64,000 nt of DNA from Perca fluviatilis (lineage: Eukaryota > Chordata > Actinopteri > Perciformes > Percidae): NCBI RefSeq assembly GCF_010015445.1, contig NC_053120.1, positions 7,125,614 through 7,189,613 of the forward strand. Reading direction: 5' to 3'. Made by a program: the position numbers and the translations under genes. The notes below the pieces were generated by a model, which did not search any database, had not been told where the DNA came from, and saw nothing but the letters and a program-made list of their open reading frames with translations. Numbering within the stretch: position 1 is the first letter of the stretch; each line of letters begins with the position of its first letter. This document shows, in pieces, positions 1 through 10,625 of this stretch.

Positions 1-350
1 CCATTGTTTCATTGAAAGTGTTCGGTGTACAGAGCCAAAAAAAAAAATATATATATACATACATACATGCTTTGTATATACTTATGGACTGCATATAGTG
101 TATACTGTCCACTACTTTTGGACTGCACCGCTAAAGATACAGGCAACGAGACAGACAGGCGTGTCTCGTCCATGGCTGGTCACCTCACAGCTCACAGCAG
201 CCCCCCCCGGGGGAAGACTATGGGTAGGAGAAGTATTCTAAGCCAGAGTTTAGCCTGGCCTGACTGATTGGGTTGTTTCATGTGTACCCCGAATGGAACT
301 CATAAAGTTGCCACTCTACAAAGCCCGGCCCCCTGTGGGACATCTGATAG

Positions 351-433
<83 letters not shown>

Positions 434-1361
434 TGCGCGTGTGCGAGCAGGTGGGGGGTATGTATACGTACAGTAGACACAACTCTTGTTTGTGTGCGCC
501 TACATGTTTGCTGATGTGTGTTTATGTGCGCACGTGCGCTCGTGCACGCGCAGGCCATAATCAGCTCCAGATGATTTTGAGTGTCTGCCAGTTTCCCAGA
601 ATAGCAGCATTGGTTTCCTTGCAGCCCTCCAACTGGCCTTGGCAAATATTTTAGCAACTCCATGTTTACCTTCACACTCCTTCACTCTCACTCACTCACT
701 CACTGCGTTCCTCATTCCCTGCCCCTCTTTATCGAAAATAATCTGCTTTTTCATCGTTTACCCCCACTGGTCAGGAGCACACAGGCCTGATAAATAAACA
801 GCTCATAGAAGGGACAAACACAACGGCATGCCGGTGGCACGTGGATGCCTGAGCGAGGCTCTCCCGCTCTGATCTTGATACATTTGTTATCATCTTTCCC
901 GAGACGAGCAGCTGCTTCATCTGCAGCGTTTATCTCTGATAGTTTCTGCACCTAAAAGCTAGGAGTCGTCTCCAGACATCAGGGCATTCCTCTCCGTGAT
1001 CGAGAGTTCTGCTGAGGCATGACTTGGCCTCCTGACAAGCGTCCGAAACCAAAAAGCCCAACAGAGAGAGGTTGAGTCCGTATTATAATAATACACAGAT
1101 GTTGATAAAGTTGATAAAGCTGTGTCAGGGTAATTCCTCACCTTGAAAACGCTAATCTGTTTTCACTATGTGTCTCAAAGTGATAAGTCCTCTGCTACTT
1201 TCCAGTTGTTGTTTTTTCCTGCAGTCTCTAAACTGAAGATGAAAGTCCGAGCCGTGCCCTGCTTCATGTTGAAGGCTAAACATGTTAATCGTTGCTGTAG
1301 TCTGTAGTAAAAGCAGCAAAACAGTAGTATACTAAATATTTTTCTCGCCCTCTGTTTGCAG
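1..1361 (+). other. igfbp3: igfbp3 last intron (3' part)
   Basis: This is non-coding sequence upstream of the last igfbp3 coding exon, ending in a pyrimidine-rich tract and an AG at 1360-1361. It holds a GT microsatellite at 354-431. I see no exon resembling the preceding igfbp3 exon, so that exon should lie left of the window. The short open frames here are low-complexity Cys/Val or His/Thr readings of the microsatellite. Confidence 0.8.
354..431. repeat. (GT)n microsatellite
   Basis: About 39 uninterrupted GT dinucleotides in the igfbp3 intron, followed by a degenerate GT/GC-rich tail to about 550. Confidence 0.97.
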
Positions 1362-1487
1362 TGCCGTCCATCCAAAGGCAGGAGGCGGGGCTACTGTTGG
1401 TGCGTGGACAAATACGGGCAGCCTCTGCCCGGCTACGACGGCAAGGAGCAGACGGAGAAGAAGTGCTTGAGCCTGGAGAGCAAATGA
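1362..1487 (+). CDS. igfbp3: igfbp3 terminal coding exon (IGF-binding protein 3)
   Basis: The exon encodes the last 41 residues of a secreted insulin-like growth factor binding protein. It starts CRPSKGRRRGYCWC, continues VDKYGQPLPGYDGK and ends CLSLESK before a TGA at 1485-1487. The CWCV core of the thyroglobulin type-1 C-terminal domain is present, with three of its cysteines and the last cysteine near the end. The basic KGRRR run matches the heparin/ALS-binding and nuclear-localisation region known in IGFBP-3 and IGFBP-5. The DKYGQPLPGY stretch and short tail fit IGFBP-3 better than IGFBP-5. The acceptor AG is at 1360-1361 and the exon begins in phase 0. Earlier exons are outside the window. 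The gene is tail-to-tail with igfbp1, as in other vertebrates. Confidence 0.93.
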   Translation, partial: CRPSKGRRRGYCWCVDKYGQPLPGYDGKEQTEKKCLSLESK

Positions 1488-2170
1488 GAGGACGGAGGGA
1501 CACAAGTGGACGGAGAGAGGAAGACAGAGAATAAGGGGGGGGGGGGGAGAGAGAAAGAGATGATTTTGTTTTCTTGCATGTAGTTTTATGTAAACACTCG
1601 GAGGGACTCTGGACCTTTGATTTCAGGTCCCATTTCTGTCTGAGAGTTAGGGGGAGAAGAAGTGTGTCGGGGTGGAGCACCGCCTCGGCAACTGGCCAAG
1701 ACTCCTGTCCATCACAGCTATCTGTCCTGTGCTTAGAGAACCTTTAACCTTCCTTAAAAAGAAAACAACAATTAAGCTGAGAGAGAAGGGGAAGAAAGAG
1801 AGAATCCTACCATCTGCACTATTCTTTTAGAGAGAGAGGAAGGACGGACTTTTCCACTCACTTTAAAGAGGACATGTTTGTGACTGTGACCCAAAAAAAA
1901 CCCGCACCACCACCGTTTCTATTATGTGTGTGTGTGTCTGTCTGTCTGTCTGTCTGTGAGTGTGTAACCGCAAGTCTGTTTGTGTGTCTTTATGTGTGAG
2001 CACCTGCATAACGTACGTGTGCACAGCTGCATGTCTGTGCAAGATGGCGTGTGAGTGTGCGCTTTCCCAAAAGTGTTTATATGTGTAAATATTGTATGTT
2101 ACTAAGCTCAGAGATGTCAGACTGCCCATCCCCAGCCCATGCTCCATTAAACAATGCAGAAAAGAAAAAA
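1488..2170 (+). other. igfbp3: igfbp3 3'UTR (proximal part)
   Basis: Transcribed downstream sequence inferred from position: purine-rich GAGA tracts (1490-1560, 1770-1840), a TG/CTGT tract (1925-1970) and an ATTAAA hexamer at 2146-2151 that could serve as a proximal poly(A) signal. The true end cannot be fixed from sequence alone. Confidence 0.6.
2146..2151 (+). terminator. igfbp3: candidate poly(A) signal ATTAAA
   Basis: ATTAAA hexamer about 660 bases after the igfbp3 stop codon, followed by an A-rich stretch. A second candidate lies at 5125-5130. Confidence 0.4.
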
Positions 2171-3957
2171 GAAACGCTCTCTGGCTCAGAGTCCAATTCG
2201 AAGTGAAGGATTAAAGGACGGCAGGGCTTTGGCTTCTTATTCAGCACCAAGGGCCCTCCTTGCTGCCTCTGGCTTGTCCCTTGCCCTGCTATCGGGAAGG
2301 GAATAGAGGCAAACCGTGCAGTTTCAGTGCCTTAAAAACAAACCGTACCATGCCTCCCCTCCTCTTCGCCCTCTGTAGTCCTTGTGTGAAGGACTACTTC
2401 ACACTAAAAATCTACATTTTGGTTTGAAATCCTCCTGAAACGGCTCTCTCATTTGTAGCACCTGTGTGGAGGACAGCAGCTGTAGTTAGATTCGATTCAC
2501 AACAGCTAAAATAGATTTGAAGGGTGATCCTGCAAAAACAGCATGACAACGTCCAGAGAAACTTCTGAATCCACTCCTCCAGCGAGTACACCGCTCCTGG
2601 CAGACATTCTGAGCTATAAGGCTGCAAGAGTGTGAAGTGGAAGTTGTGCGTTTGGCTATGTTCTAGAGAAACTATGTTGGAACATACTGAAGGAACAGAT
2701 GAACAGCGGAGAAGTGGATTAAGATGCAAAATGTGCCAAAATATTAGCCTGGTTCCAGACCTCTATTTTTCATTGATGGTTGGGATTACAACTCTAATCA
2801 ATCTGCTACCACAGCTTCCATTGTAACAAAGTGAAAGACGTTGGCGGATACATCAGTTGCTACTAATTCGCAAATAGTCTAACCTCAAATAACAGCTGAC
2901 ATCAGACTGAACACTGAAGCGAACACAAAATTGCATTTTCAGTCTAACTCACATCAGCCATCAGACCACCAAAATATGGCTAAAGACAGCTTTCATTGTC
3001 GCTAGCACAGTTAGCCGTTCATGTTTAGTTACGATTGACTGACAGCTGACAGCTGAAGAGCTAACTGCGCTAGAAACAAAGAGAAGTTATTTATTCGGCC
3101 ATTTTTTGGCAACAAAAGGAACGTATGGATCGTGCTGCTGCAGTGGTTTGAGAAGTTTCCATGGACATTTTGATACTTTTTGTGTGACTCTGGGTTGCCA
3201 ATGTAATCCACTGTAACTGCTGTGAATCACGAGTATTTCAAACTCAAAGGGTAGATCGTTGGTGGAGTATTATTGTGAGGTGCTCACATGCCGCACCTGT
3301 CTCCTGTCTTTTCCCCACCGCCTACTGTTCCAGTCCACATCCATGTCACTGTCCCACTGTCGCTCTAACCTGCTCCCCTGTGTCCTCATCCCCCGTCCTT
3401 GTCCCGTGTCCGTCATGCAGCTCCGGTGCTGAGGTCCCCCCAATCCTACACGTCTTTACTCCCCGTCTAAAACGGTGTCCTCGTTTTTGTACCTGATCCC
3501 GCCTCTAACCCGCTAACCCGAGCTGTTAGTCCCCACTCCAGCACCCCCTACCCCCCCTGCCCCACCTCCAGTCCCCTTCCTGTCAGTGGTGCAACCTGGT
3601 GTAGGCTTGTTTGAACGGGGCGAGGCCCGGTGTGACCGGCCCGCCCTCCCGCAGGTGCCAGCTGCCCCTATGCTTCAAGCACAAGCACTTAAAGCACTTT
3701 AGCTGCGCCGCTGTACTCGTCAATGCATGCAGTTAAAGACAATTGGACCTATCTGCATCTGCATACCTTTCCTTAGAGGTAATGCCAGATGAAACAGTGT
3801 GATACTGTAAGAAAACAATAATAACCCAGGGAGGAGGAGAAAAGAAAAGAATGAAAAAAAAAGAAAAAGAAAAAAAAAAAACGAAGCTACACCAGGACTT
3901 CTGACAGCAATTCTTAGCAAACACCCCTCAGAAAGTTCCCATTCAATGCAACTACTT

Positions 3958-3963
3958 TCTTTT

Positions 3964-3995
<32 letters not shown>

Positions 3996-4018
3996 ATTGT
4001 TGTTGTTGTTGTTGTTTC
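3958..4018. repeat. (TTG)n microsatellite
   Basis: About 18 TTG triplets with one TTA interruption. On the opposite strand it reads as poly-Asn, which is not a gene. Confidence 0.9.
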
Positions 4019-4400
4019 CTTTTGAGAAATGCTTGTATGATCGTATGCCAACAAATCTCCACAAGGTGGACACAGCACCAAATATGCATTCACACAAGTG
4101 GTAGGGGGTCTGAGGGAGGAGGCAGGGTCCTCCCCGAGGAGCTTCCTGCCCGATGCTCTCCCCACATCCTGTGTAAAGACTTGAAAAGTGGAGAGAGTGC
4201 CGACAAAGAATGCTTGCCCGGTAGCTTGGTAGCATGAAATCGGCTGTACACTTCCTTTAATAGAGAGCAGCAACTTAGAACCAACCTGTTGGTGCTAAAT
4301 CCCATCTATTCAAAGACTTGATGTACGGGGGAGGAACATACATAAAAATATGTTTAAGCTATTCTCTCCCTAATATTTGTAAGTGTGTCTTTTTTATATA

Positions 4401-4434
<34 letters not shown>

Positions 4435-4435
4435 T
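4401..4435. repeat. (TTA)n microsatellite
   Basis: About 11 TTA/ATT triplets. Confidence 0.9.
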
Positions 4436-5124
4436 CCTGGCCAGCTATGTGTCTGACTAGACATCATGTACAGTACTTAAAAATAAAAATTATTTATCTA
4501 AGAAAGAATTATAAGCTGATCCAAACTAGGTTTTCTTATGAACAATTCAATGACTCACCGATTGCACAGCAAAGTCTATTTGATTCAGTGTATTTTGGGG
4601 AATATAATCACTAATGAATGTTTTTACTTTTTAATGAACCTTTTGCTTCTGTTCATCAGCAGGGTCATTTGTAAGCTCAGTGCCCAGCAGGCGACTTTCA
4701 GCCTCGGGGAAAATCTGTTGTCAGTCAGGCACTCAGGTCTCTGGTCAACTTAGTTCACTGCTTCTTAAGGCCATTGAACCTCTCACCTCTCAGTAAGTCA
4801 CTTCTCTCCATGCACACCCAGCCATCCCGCCTCAGTCAGTTAGTGCAGAGCCAGGCTCACACTTCTGTAATGTCACTTTTTATTTGATTTTGTATCATTT
4901 ATTTTTTTCCCTGCTGGTCACGTTAAGAATATTCTCTGTTCACGGGTAAATGTATTTTGTTTTTCATTTCAAGTTTATCCTTTTAAAGAGTTTTTTTTTT
5001 TTTTTGGATTCAAGCTTTTTTGGATTCAAGCTTTTCATGATACTAAAGTAGAAATCACACAGCTATTGTTTTCTCTGAGAAAGGAATTGATTCAAAATAT
5101 AATTTGTATTTAATGTCTTTTTTA

Positions 5125-5130
5125 AATAAA
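5125..5130 (+). terminator. igfbp3: candidate distal poly(A) signal AATAAA
   Basis: AATAAA in an AT-rich context, about 600 bases before the inferred igfbp1 3' end on the opposite strand. It is consistent with a long igfbp3 3'UTR and closely convergent transcripts. Confidence 0.4.
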
Positions 5131-5747
5131 AAGTGAACACATTTTAAGGCGCTGTCTGTGATGTTTGTTTTTGTCTCGTCCCTGACTTTTTTTTTTTTTC
5201 ATATCACTGGGAAGGAACAGCGTTGTCATCAGCAGCTAATAAGCCGATTATTTACTGCAGGCTTCGTTTCTGCAGGCAATCAGGACACACATTTTGCTCG
5301 TGTTGAAGTCCTTGAATGCAATCAGGCTCCCCTCAGTCTTGGAATGTGTCAATAAGGATAAAGCAAAGGTTCAATTTGTAAAGAATAAAAATAAATCTGG
5401 TGGTGCCAGGCAGGCTGGCAGCGGGCACGAGAGGCTGAAGCAAATTCCTGTGCCCGACCAAGGCAAACAGAGAGCGGGTCAAAAGGCAGAGTGGCGCTGC
5501 ATGTCCCCGCGAACTGCCTAAAGTTAGAAAAGGACCTCCACTTTAGATCACAGTGATAACACTGCACACACACACACACACACACGCACCGAATATAGAA
5601 AATGTGTTGCAGGAATGCATCTACACAGACTTTCATACTCATGTCCTGATACGGTTCTTATGTTTTGCCATCTATGGATGTTTGTGCACAAAGTAAACCT
5701 GCCTGAGGTGAAAGAGAGGCCAGGAGCACATAGCTGAGGTTAATGTT

Positions 5748-5753
5748 TTTATT
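5748..5753 (-). terminator. igfbp1: igfbp1 poly(A) signal AATAAA
   Basis: Reverse-strand AATAAA about 1.1 kb after the igfbp1 stop codon and the last good hexamer before the convergent igfbp3 side. Confidence 0.55.
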
Positions 5754-6786
5754 AAATATATCACCTTTTATTCTTTTTACATTACATCTCAATTACAAAA
5801 GTGTACACACACACGTGTGAACAGTTAGTCACTTTGGAATAGACTCACATCAACAATAATTCTCTCTCCATCAGCAGCATGTATAGCTAGAGCAGAGGCG
5901 TCACACGTTCACTGTGGGACTCGCTCTTTGTGGTCATGTCTTCTTGGTAAGAGAACAGCGACATGTAAAGTAAAATAGCAAGTCGTTTTTTGTTTTTTTT
6001 GACGACAGATACAGCAACATAACTGACAGCAGACACATAAATATTGGAGGTAGGTAAATGTAGAAAATACCCGTCTGAGAGGCGGTGCATGGAGGCGCCG
6101 CCTGTCATGCTAACTGCAACCCCATGGAACCATGGGAAATGTTTTCTGAGTACTGTTTAAAGATTCCCGACTGAGAGTTTTGCATTCGCTGACAAAAGGT
6201 GATCACGTGTCACATCAGGAAAAATAAAAATAAAAAGAGACAACAACAAAAAGACATAACAATGGCAACAATGTGAAAATGAATCATAAAAACAACATTT
6301 AGAAAATACTTATAAATGACATTTGGTCACTCAGTGCTTTTGTTCTTGCTTGGTTTGTCACAAACCAAACGTCCAGACAACTCCTTTAAGGGTAGAGCGA
6401 GCTCAACTCAGCAGTGGAGTTACTCAGGGCCAAGATACATATATACACTTTATACACCCATAAAAATAATAATATAATAATAACAATAAGGCAAAACATT
6501 ATATAAATACTCATAAAATAATTACAAATAACAAATAAAATCAAATAATGTTGAAATAAATAAGGCTGAAGAGTAAATGCATCAATATTAAAATCTTCTT
6601 TTTCAGAAAAACAAAAATAGAATTTTTTTCTCTTTGGGACGGGTGTTTGAAGAGGAGGGAGGGAGGGGTTCAGAGTGGCCTGGACCCAAAGCCCAGCAAT
6701 GATAGTGTACCTGAATTAAACACCACCATGGACATGATCAATAAATAAACATTTATCCCAAAAGGAAAAAATCAGTGGCTTGCTTG

Positions 6787-6833
6787 CTTCTTCTTCTTCT
6801 TCTTCTTCTTCTTCTTCTTCTTCTTCTTCTTCT
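6787..6833. repeat. (CTT/GAA)n microsatellite in the igfbp1 3'UTR
   Basis: About 15 CTT triplets on the + strand, so the igfbp1 transcript carries a (GAA)n purine run starting about 30 nt after its stop codon. Confidence 0.93.
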
Positions 6834-6861
6834 GTGAGATCTGCATCAGTGGTTGATCTCT

Positions 6862-6972
6862 TTAAGGGCACTCTGCTCCTGCAGGCAGGTCGGTCCAACC
6901 TAACATCTGCTTGCCGTTCCAGGAGTTCACACACCAGCATCGGCCCCTCTGTCCGTCCAACGAGGATTCACA
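6862..6972 (-). CDS. igfbp1: igfbp1 coding exon 4
   Basis: Starts CESSLDGQRGRCWCVNSWNG and ends PAGAECP followed by TAA at 6864-6862. It carries the CWCV core and the final cysteine. No RGD is present, and the tail after the last cysteine is one residue long. Confidence 0.93.
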   Translation of the reverse strand, partial: CESSLDGQRGRCWCVNSWNGKQMLGWTDLPAGAECP

Positions 6973-7162
6973 CTGCAAGTGACACAAACAGAAAGTCCTT
7001 TTATTTGAACTGCTTCCATTGTCATTCCATATGTCATACACATACACACACACACACACACTCACACGCACACACACACTCACACACACACACACACACA
7101 CACGGTCAAGCAGCACTAAAACAAAACACACTCTGGAGGTGAAAATCCCCGTACCTACACAC

Positions 7163-7200
<38 letters not shown>

Positions 7201-7254
7201 CGCGGTCAAGCAGCACTTAAACAAAACACACTCTGGAGGTGAAAATCCCTGCCT

Positions 7255-7303
<49 letters not shown>

Positions 7304-7731
7304 GTTTTAAAGCTGTGGTTGACATAATCTTGGTTTAAGAACACTCACACACACACACACACACACACACAAATTGGTGAGATTATTTCAAGCTGAGTGG
7401 AGTTATGAATCCAACACACACTCAGGAGCACATTTAGCCGGAGACACCAACCTGTTTGGGTTTGTAAAGCCCGTGCTTGTCACAGTTGGGGAGGTAGAAT
7501 CTGGTTAATTTGTCTCCTAATTTCTGCTGGGATTTGGCAATCTTTTCCAAGGCTCTCTGCAGCTCAACGTGACAGGGCCCCTGGTAGAGAGGAAACAGGT
7601 GAGAGGAGGGTTAACTGTGCTCTGTACCTGCACGGTGCCAACACACAGAAATAACAAGGAGCACCGCTTTATTCTCAGCAAACACGTGGGCTGACAGCAA
7701 TATTAAACTTGTAATAACAAGCATCCCCAGT

Positions 7732-7798
<67 letters not shown>

Positions 7799-8673
7799 CT
7801 CTATCATCTCCCTTCAAACAGCACACGAGCTCCCCCTTGTGGTGCACGAGTCCTCTTCCCCTAAACCTCCTCCCAAAAACTTTTAGTAACATATTACACA
7901 CAGAGGATTTCGCACAACGATGCCGGGGCAGCGTTTGGGTCTCACCTGTTCGACCATTTTCTTGCGGTTGGCGAGGAGTTTGGCTTTCATGCTCTCCTGA
8001 GCGTCGGCAGCAGCCCTCGGGTCGTAGGGTTTACTGTGGCCGGGGAGGTAGTGGCTGGAGCCGGGGTCCGGGACGATGGCTGCGTTCTCCATCTCAGCCT
8101 CTGGTTCTCCCTGATCTGGAGAAGGAAATTGAATGAATGTGAATCGGGACTGACTGAATGTAACCGTAATTAGACCAGCCAAGTTTTTTTGGGGGGGTGG
8201 GGGGGGGGGGGTTGTAGCCTAAAAAGGAGGATTTTGCTGGATTTGCTGAACACCGATGTAGCCTGTAAATGTGGAGGATATATAGGCCTACCTTGTGTCT
8301 GGGGCTCGGGGGTCGGCTCGGGCTCCGTGCTCTCCGTGCACACGGCTTGCCCCCGGGTGAGGGAGTGCAGCGGCCGGGGGTCGCCAGGTCTCGGGGTGCA
8401 CCTAAGTCCGGAGCCGCACGGCGCCGTGTAGATCCCGCACAGCTCCTCAGCCTTCAGCGCGCAGGCGAGGCAACATCCACAGCCGGGTTCCCGCAGCACC
8501 TCGGTGCATCCGGGGGCCACCTCTGGACACTGGCTCAGCTTCTCCGGAGAACACGGGGCGCATCGGATCGGCTCTGGCCCCACCACCGGGGACCCCAGCG
8601 TCCCTGTGGCCAGCACGGAGCAGACCGCTGCCACCACGACGTGCTTCAAATGTAATCCACCCATGGACAACAT
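6862..8673 (-). CDS. igfbp1: igfbp1, complete four-exon gene (IGF-binding protein 1)
   Basis: Coding exons are 8292-8673, 7946-8115, 7452-7580 and 6862-6972, joined by GT/AG introns with consistent phases (1, 0, 0). They total 792 nt and 263 residues, close to the usual 255-265 of IGFBP-1. The product is a secreted carrier that binds IGF-I/II and limits receptor access; in vertebrates it responds to fasting, stress and hypoxia. The order is a signal peptide of about 25-28 residues, a 12-cysteine N-terminal IGF-binding domain with the GCGCC motif, a variable Pro/Glu-rich linker, and a C-terminal thyroglobulin-type domain with six cysteines and CWCV. The first ATG (8671-8673) has A at -3; a second ATG three codons on has G at +4, so either may be used. 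The C terminus ends just after the last cysteine and lacks the RGD tripeptide of mammalian IGFBP-1. I cannot decide between the a and b paralogues of zebrafish. Confidence 0.93.
7035..7372. repeat. compound CA microsatellite with a duplicated unit (igfbp1 intron 3)
   Basis: Four CA tracts (about 7041-7104, 7163-7196, 7257-7301, 7345-7371). Two are separated by a near-identical spacer of about 60 bp containing ggtcaagcagcac and ctctggaggtgaaaatccc (about 7104-7160 and 7203-7256). A unit of about 98 bp has therefore been tandemly duplicated. Confidence 0.9.
7452..7580 (-). CDS. igfbp1: igfbp1 coding exon 3
   Basis: Starts GPCHVELQRALEKIAKSQQ and ends LPNCDKHGLYKPKQ, the conserved first half of the C-terminal IGFBP domain, with two of its six cysteines. 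It is 43 codons, phase 0 at both ends. Confidence 0.94.
7735..7798. repeat. 64-base poly(T) tract (igfbp1 intron 2)
   Basis: An uninterrupted T run; poly(A) in the igfbp1 sense. I see no clear retroelement body beside it. Length may be unreliable in assembly. Confidence 0.9.
7946..8115 (-). CDS. igfbp1: igfbp1 coding exon 2 (linker)
   Basis: Encodes the variable mid-region: acidic and proline-containing, then a basic amphipathic end (AKLLANRKKMVEQ). The acceptor AG is at 8117-8116 and the donor GT follows CAG at 7945-7944. It has no cysteines, as expected for the linker. Confidence 0.92.
8292..8673 (-). CDS. igfbp1: igfbp1 coding exon 1
   Basis: Encodes the signal peptide (hydrophobic HVVVAAVCSVLATG) and the whole N-terminal IGF-binding domain. 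Twelve cysteines are visible, in CAPC, SQC, PGC, GCGCC, AC, LCG, PCG, RC and VC. It ends PEPQTQ with donor GT at 8291-8290. The exon is CpG-rich. Confidence 0.93.
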
Positions 8674-8827
8674 AGTGAGCTGGATACTAAATATAGCCTA
8701 GAATATAAAATGTAGAGCAAGGTAGAGAGCTTATCAAAGGTAGAAACCGGATTCCCGCGGTTCCCTGCTCAGTTGTGACTTGCGTTTGATTTTGGGAAAA
8801 TGTCTAACTGTGCGTTGCGCGCAGCCG

Positions 8828-8835
8828 TATTTATA
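8828..8835 (-). promoter_or_regulatory. igfbp1: igfbp1 TATA box
   Basis: Reads TATAAATA on the - strand, 155 bases upstream of the start codon. This predicts transcription start near 8800 and a 5'UTR of about 125 nt. An inverted CCAAT (attgg) lies at 8917-8921, at a usual distance upstream. Confidence 0.7.
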
Positions 8836-9796
8836 GCCGGGTCCTCTGTGAGTGTTTGACGCATCGGCGTTATGAATGATTTCTGAAAAGAAGGTGTGAT
8901 GATACGGTGGGCTCTGATTGGCCCGCATATGTCCGGCCAGGCAGCTCATTTGAATACAACATTCACGTCAATATTGCTTTTGGAACAGGCAATGTTTGCA
9001 CGTATCGCCGACGAGTGACGACACCAGTGTTTGATGTTGCGATCAAGGACGCCCCCCCCCCTCCTTTTCTCACTCGGGTGCTACACTAAAACCACTTTGC
9101 CCCACACTGCCAGCGTACAGTAACAACACAGCCAGAGTGTTTATTTTTATGTGTCTTCACACAGCTGATTTAATCCATTTCAGATGGACAGTCCCTTGTT
9201 TTCTGCGCGGACACAAACGAGCTCCTCTCTACCAGAACAACGTTGCCTATTCATCACTCTTTCTCCATTAATTGTCCTACCCGAACTTCTTACACAACTT
9301 TTGGGAAAAACTAACTTAATGAGCGCAAATTACGCACGCCCACGCTGCGCGCACAGAGCGAACCAGCGGCTCTAATTGGGCATGAGAACTCATCCGTGCA
9401 TTTCAGAGGGATAATAAAACCAACTTTGTTTATTTTTAGAAATAGATGCGCAAATGACGGTCACCATTTACGCCAGTGAGTCAAGCGCTCTGGGCTCTGT
9501 GGTATGCGATCCCTCTGGGTCCCTCGCGCGCGCACTGAGCCCGGCTTTGGGCTCAGAACAGGAGATGTCCCGTTGCAAATAGTTTTCTGGGATAACAGCA
9601 GTTGCTTTGAATGGGGGCTGCGCTGACATGGCCACAGACACGTCCCCGCCTGCCTCGCCACTCTCCGGGGACTTTTTGATGATCCCACGCTGAACGACGT
9701 GAACGTTGTCACGGCTTGGCATTTGGCGTCCTGTCCCTGCTAACCCTCGGACGGGCATGTGATAATGTTCCCTTCATTTGCACACACACACACTCA

Positions 9797-9835
<39 letters not shown>

Positions 9836-10240
9836 CGACTCAAAACAGACAGAAAACTCTCATATCAGTGCAAACTCCCGCTTTGAATTTCTCATTTTCA
9901 TCCCCCACAACGTATCTATTGTTACGACCTCGAGGTTTTTTTTCTGATGCAATGCTGCACTGTGTGATCGGCTACCATGCAACTGCTTCATAGTATTGCG
10001 TCATCTGTCAGTCACTCTCACGTGAAGCCCAGATTTGTATTAAGCCCCGGGCTAAATAAAGCTTATAGTGTAATCTGATGTGGCGTGAGAGCGATTTCTA
10101 GACCCAGTGCCCCGCATACCGACATCTTCATCTGTGCGTGAAGGTGTATTCAGTCCAATTACACACCAACAGGGAAGCCTGTGCAAGTTACTAACCGTGC
10201 TGGAAAGTAATGAAGTGCATTTACTCTACTGTGTTTAAGT
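8836..10240. other. igfbp1 upstream region
   Basis: Non-coding. It contains the probable igfbp1 proximal promoter (to about 9000), a C-run at 9052-9062 and an interrupted CA repeat at 9781-9834. I recognise no gene. Confidence 0.6.
9781..9834. repeat. (CA)n microsatellite
   Basis: CA tract with two single-base interruptions. Confidence 0.92.
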
Positions 10241-10382
10241 AGGCCTACGGTTAAAGTGACTATGTGTAACTTTGAAATGTTTCTGAAACATGATCATAAA
10301 TTACCTGTAACAGCAAACGAGACTAGTGAAAAGAACGCGATTTGTATATACTTTTTGCCTCTGCCCTGTCCGATTTTTCCGG

Positions 10383-10625
10383 TGAGCGAAATTACGAATC
10401 CTACTATGGCCACGCCAAGACCCGCCCTTCAATAGCAGCTCGATTGGTTGGGGTTAGGCATTTCACCTCGAGTGGTTAAGGTTAGGATAGCCGATTGGTC
10501 AGGGGATAGGACCTGTACAAATCAGGTTACTGTTGCCTTGCGTAAGCATGTACGCCTGGCCAATAGTAGTGATTGAAGGGCGGGTTTTGTCGTGGCCATA
10601 ATAGGATTCGTAAATTCGCTTCCCA
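10383..10625. mobile_element. inverted-repeat element (MITE-like or foldback)
   Basis: The arms at about 10383-10432 and 10573-10623 are reverse complements over roughly 48 bases with few mismatches; both contain cgaatcctactatggccacg-like and gacccgcccttcaat sequence. The 140-base centre has smaller attggt/ttggtc repeats. The flanks (from about 10250 and to about 10950) look like part of a larger repeat, including a short ORF fragment at 10775-10945 rich in Lys/Arg/Glu. I assign no function to it. Confidence 0.6.

Larger units (their letters stand above)
2171..5150 (+). other. distal igfbp3 3'UTR or intergenic sequence
   Basis: No gene is recognised. The stretch holds a C-rich section (3280-3660), an A/G-rich run (3838-3890), a TTG repeat (3958-4018), a TTA repeat (4401-4435), and a T-rich segment with a duplicated ggattcaagctttt at about 5005-5036. 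It ends with AATAAA at 5125-5130. The AT-rich last 300 bases look like the end of a long 3'UTR, so igfbp3 could extend to about 5150. Confidence 0.4.
5735..6861 (-). other. igfbp1: igfbp1 3'UTR
   Basis: This follows the igfbp1 stop codon at 6862 and runs to a - strand AATAAA at 5748-5753. The stretch is AT-rich and, read on the - strand, has several ATTTA pentamers (near 6036, 6054, 6312, 6505 and 6558). This resembles the AU-rich instability elements known in mammalian IGFBP1 mRNA. A GAA repeat begins about 30 bases after the stop codon. The end point is inferred from the hexamer. Confidence 0.65.

Noticed and set aside
3720..4235. Poly-Asn open frame on the - strand
   Set aside because: Produced by the TTG repeat; no other coding signal.
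8189..8655. Open frames on the + strand over igfbp1 exon 1
   Set aside because: Shadow frames of a CpG-rich coding exon; the - strand frame has the cysteine pattern of IGFBP.
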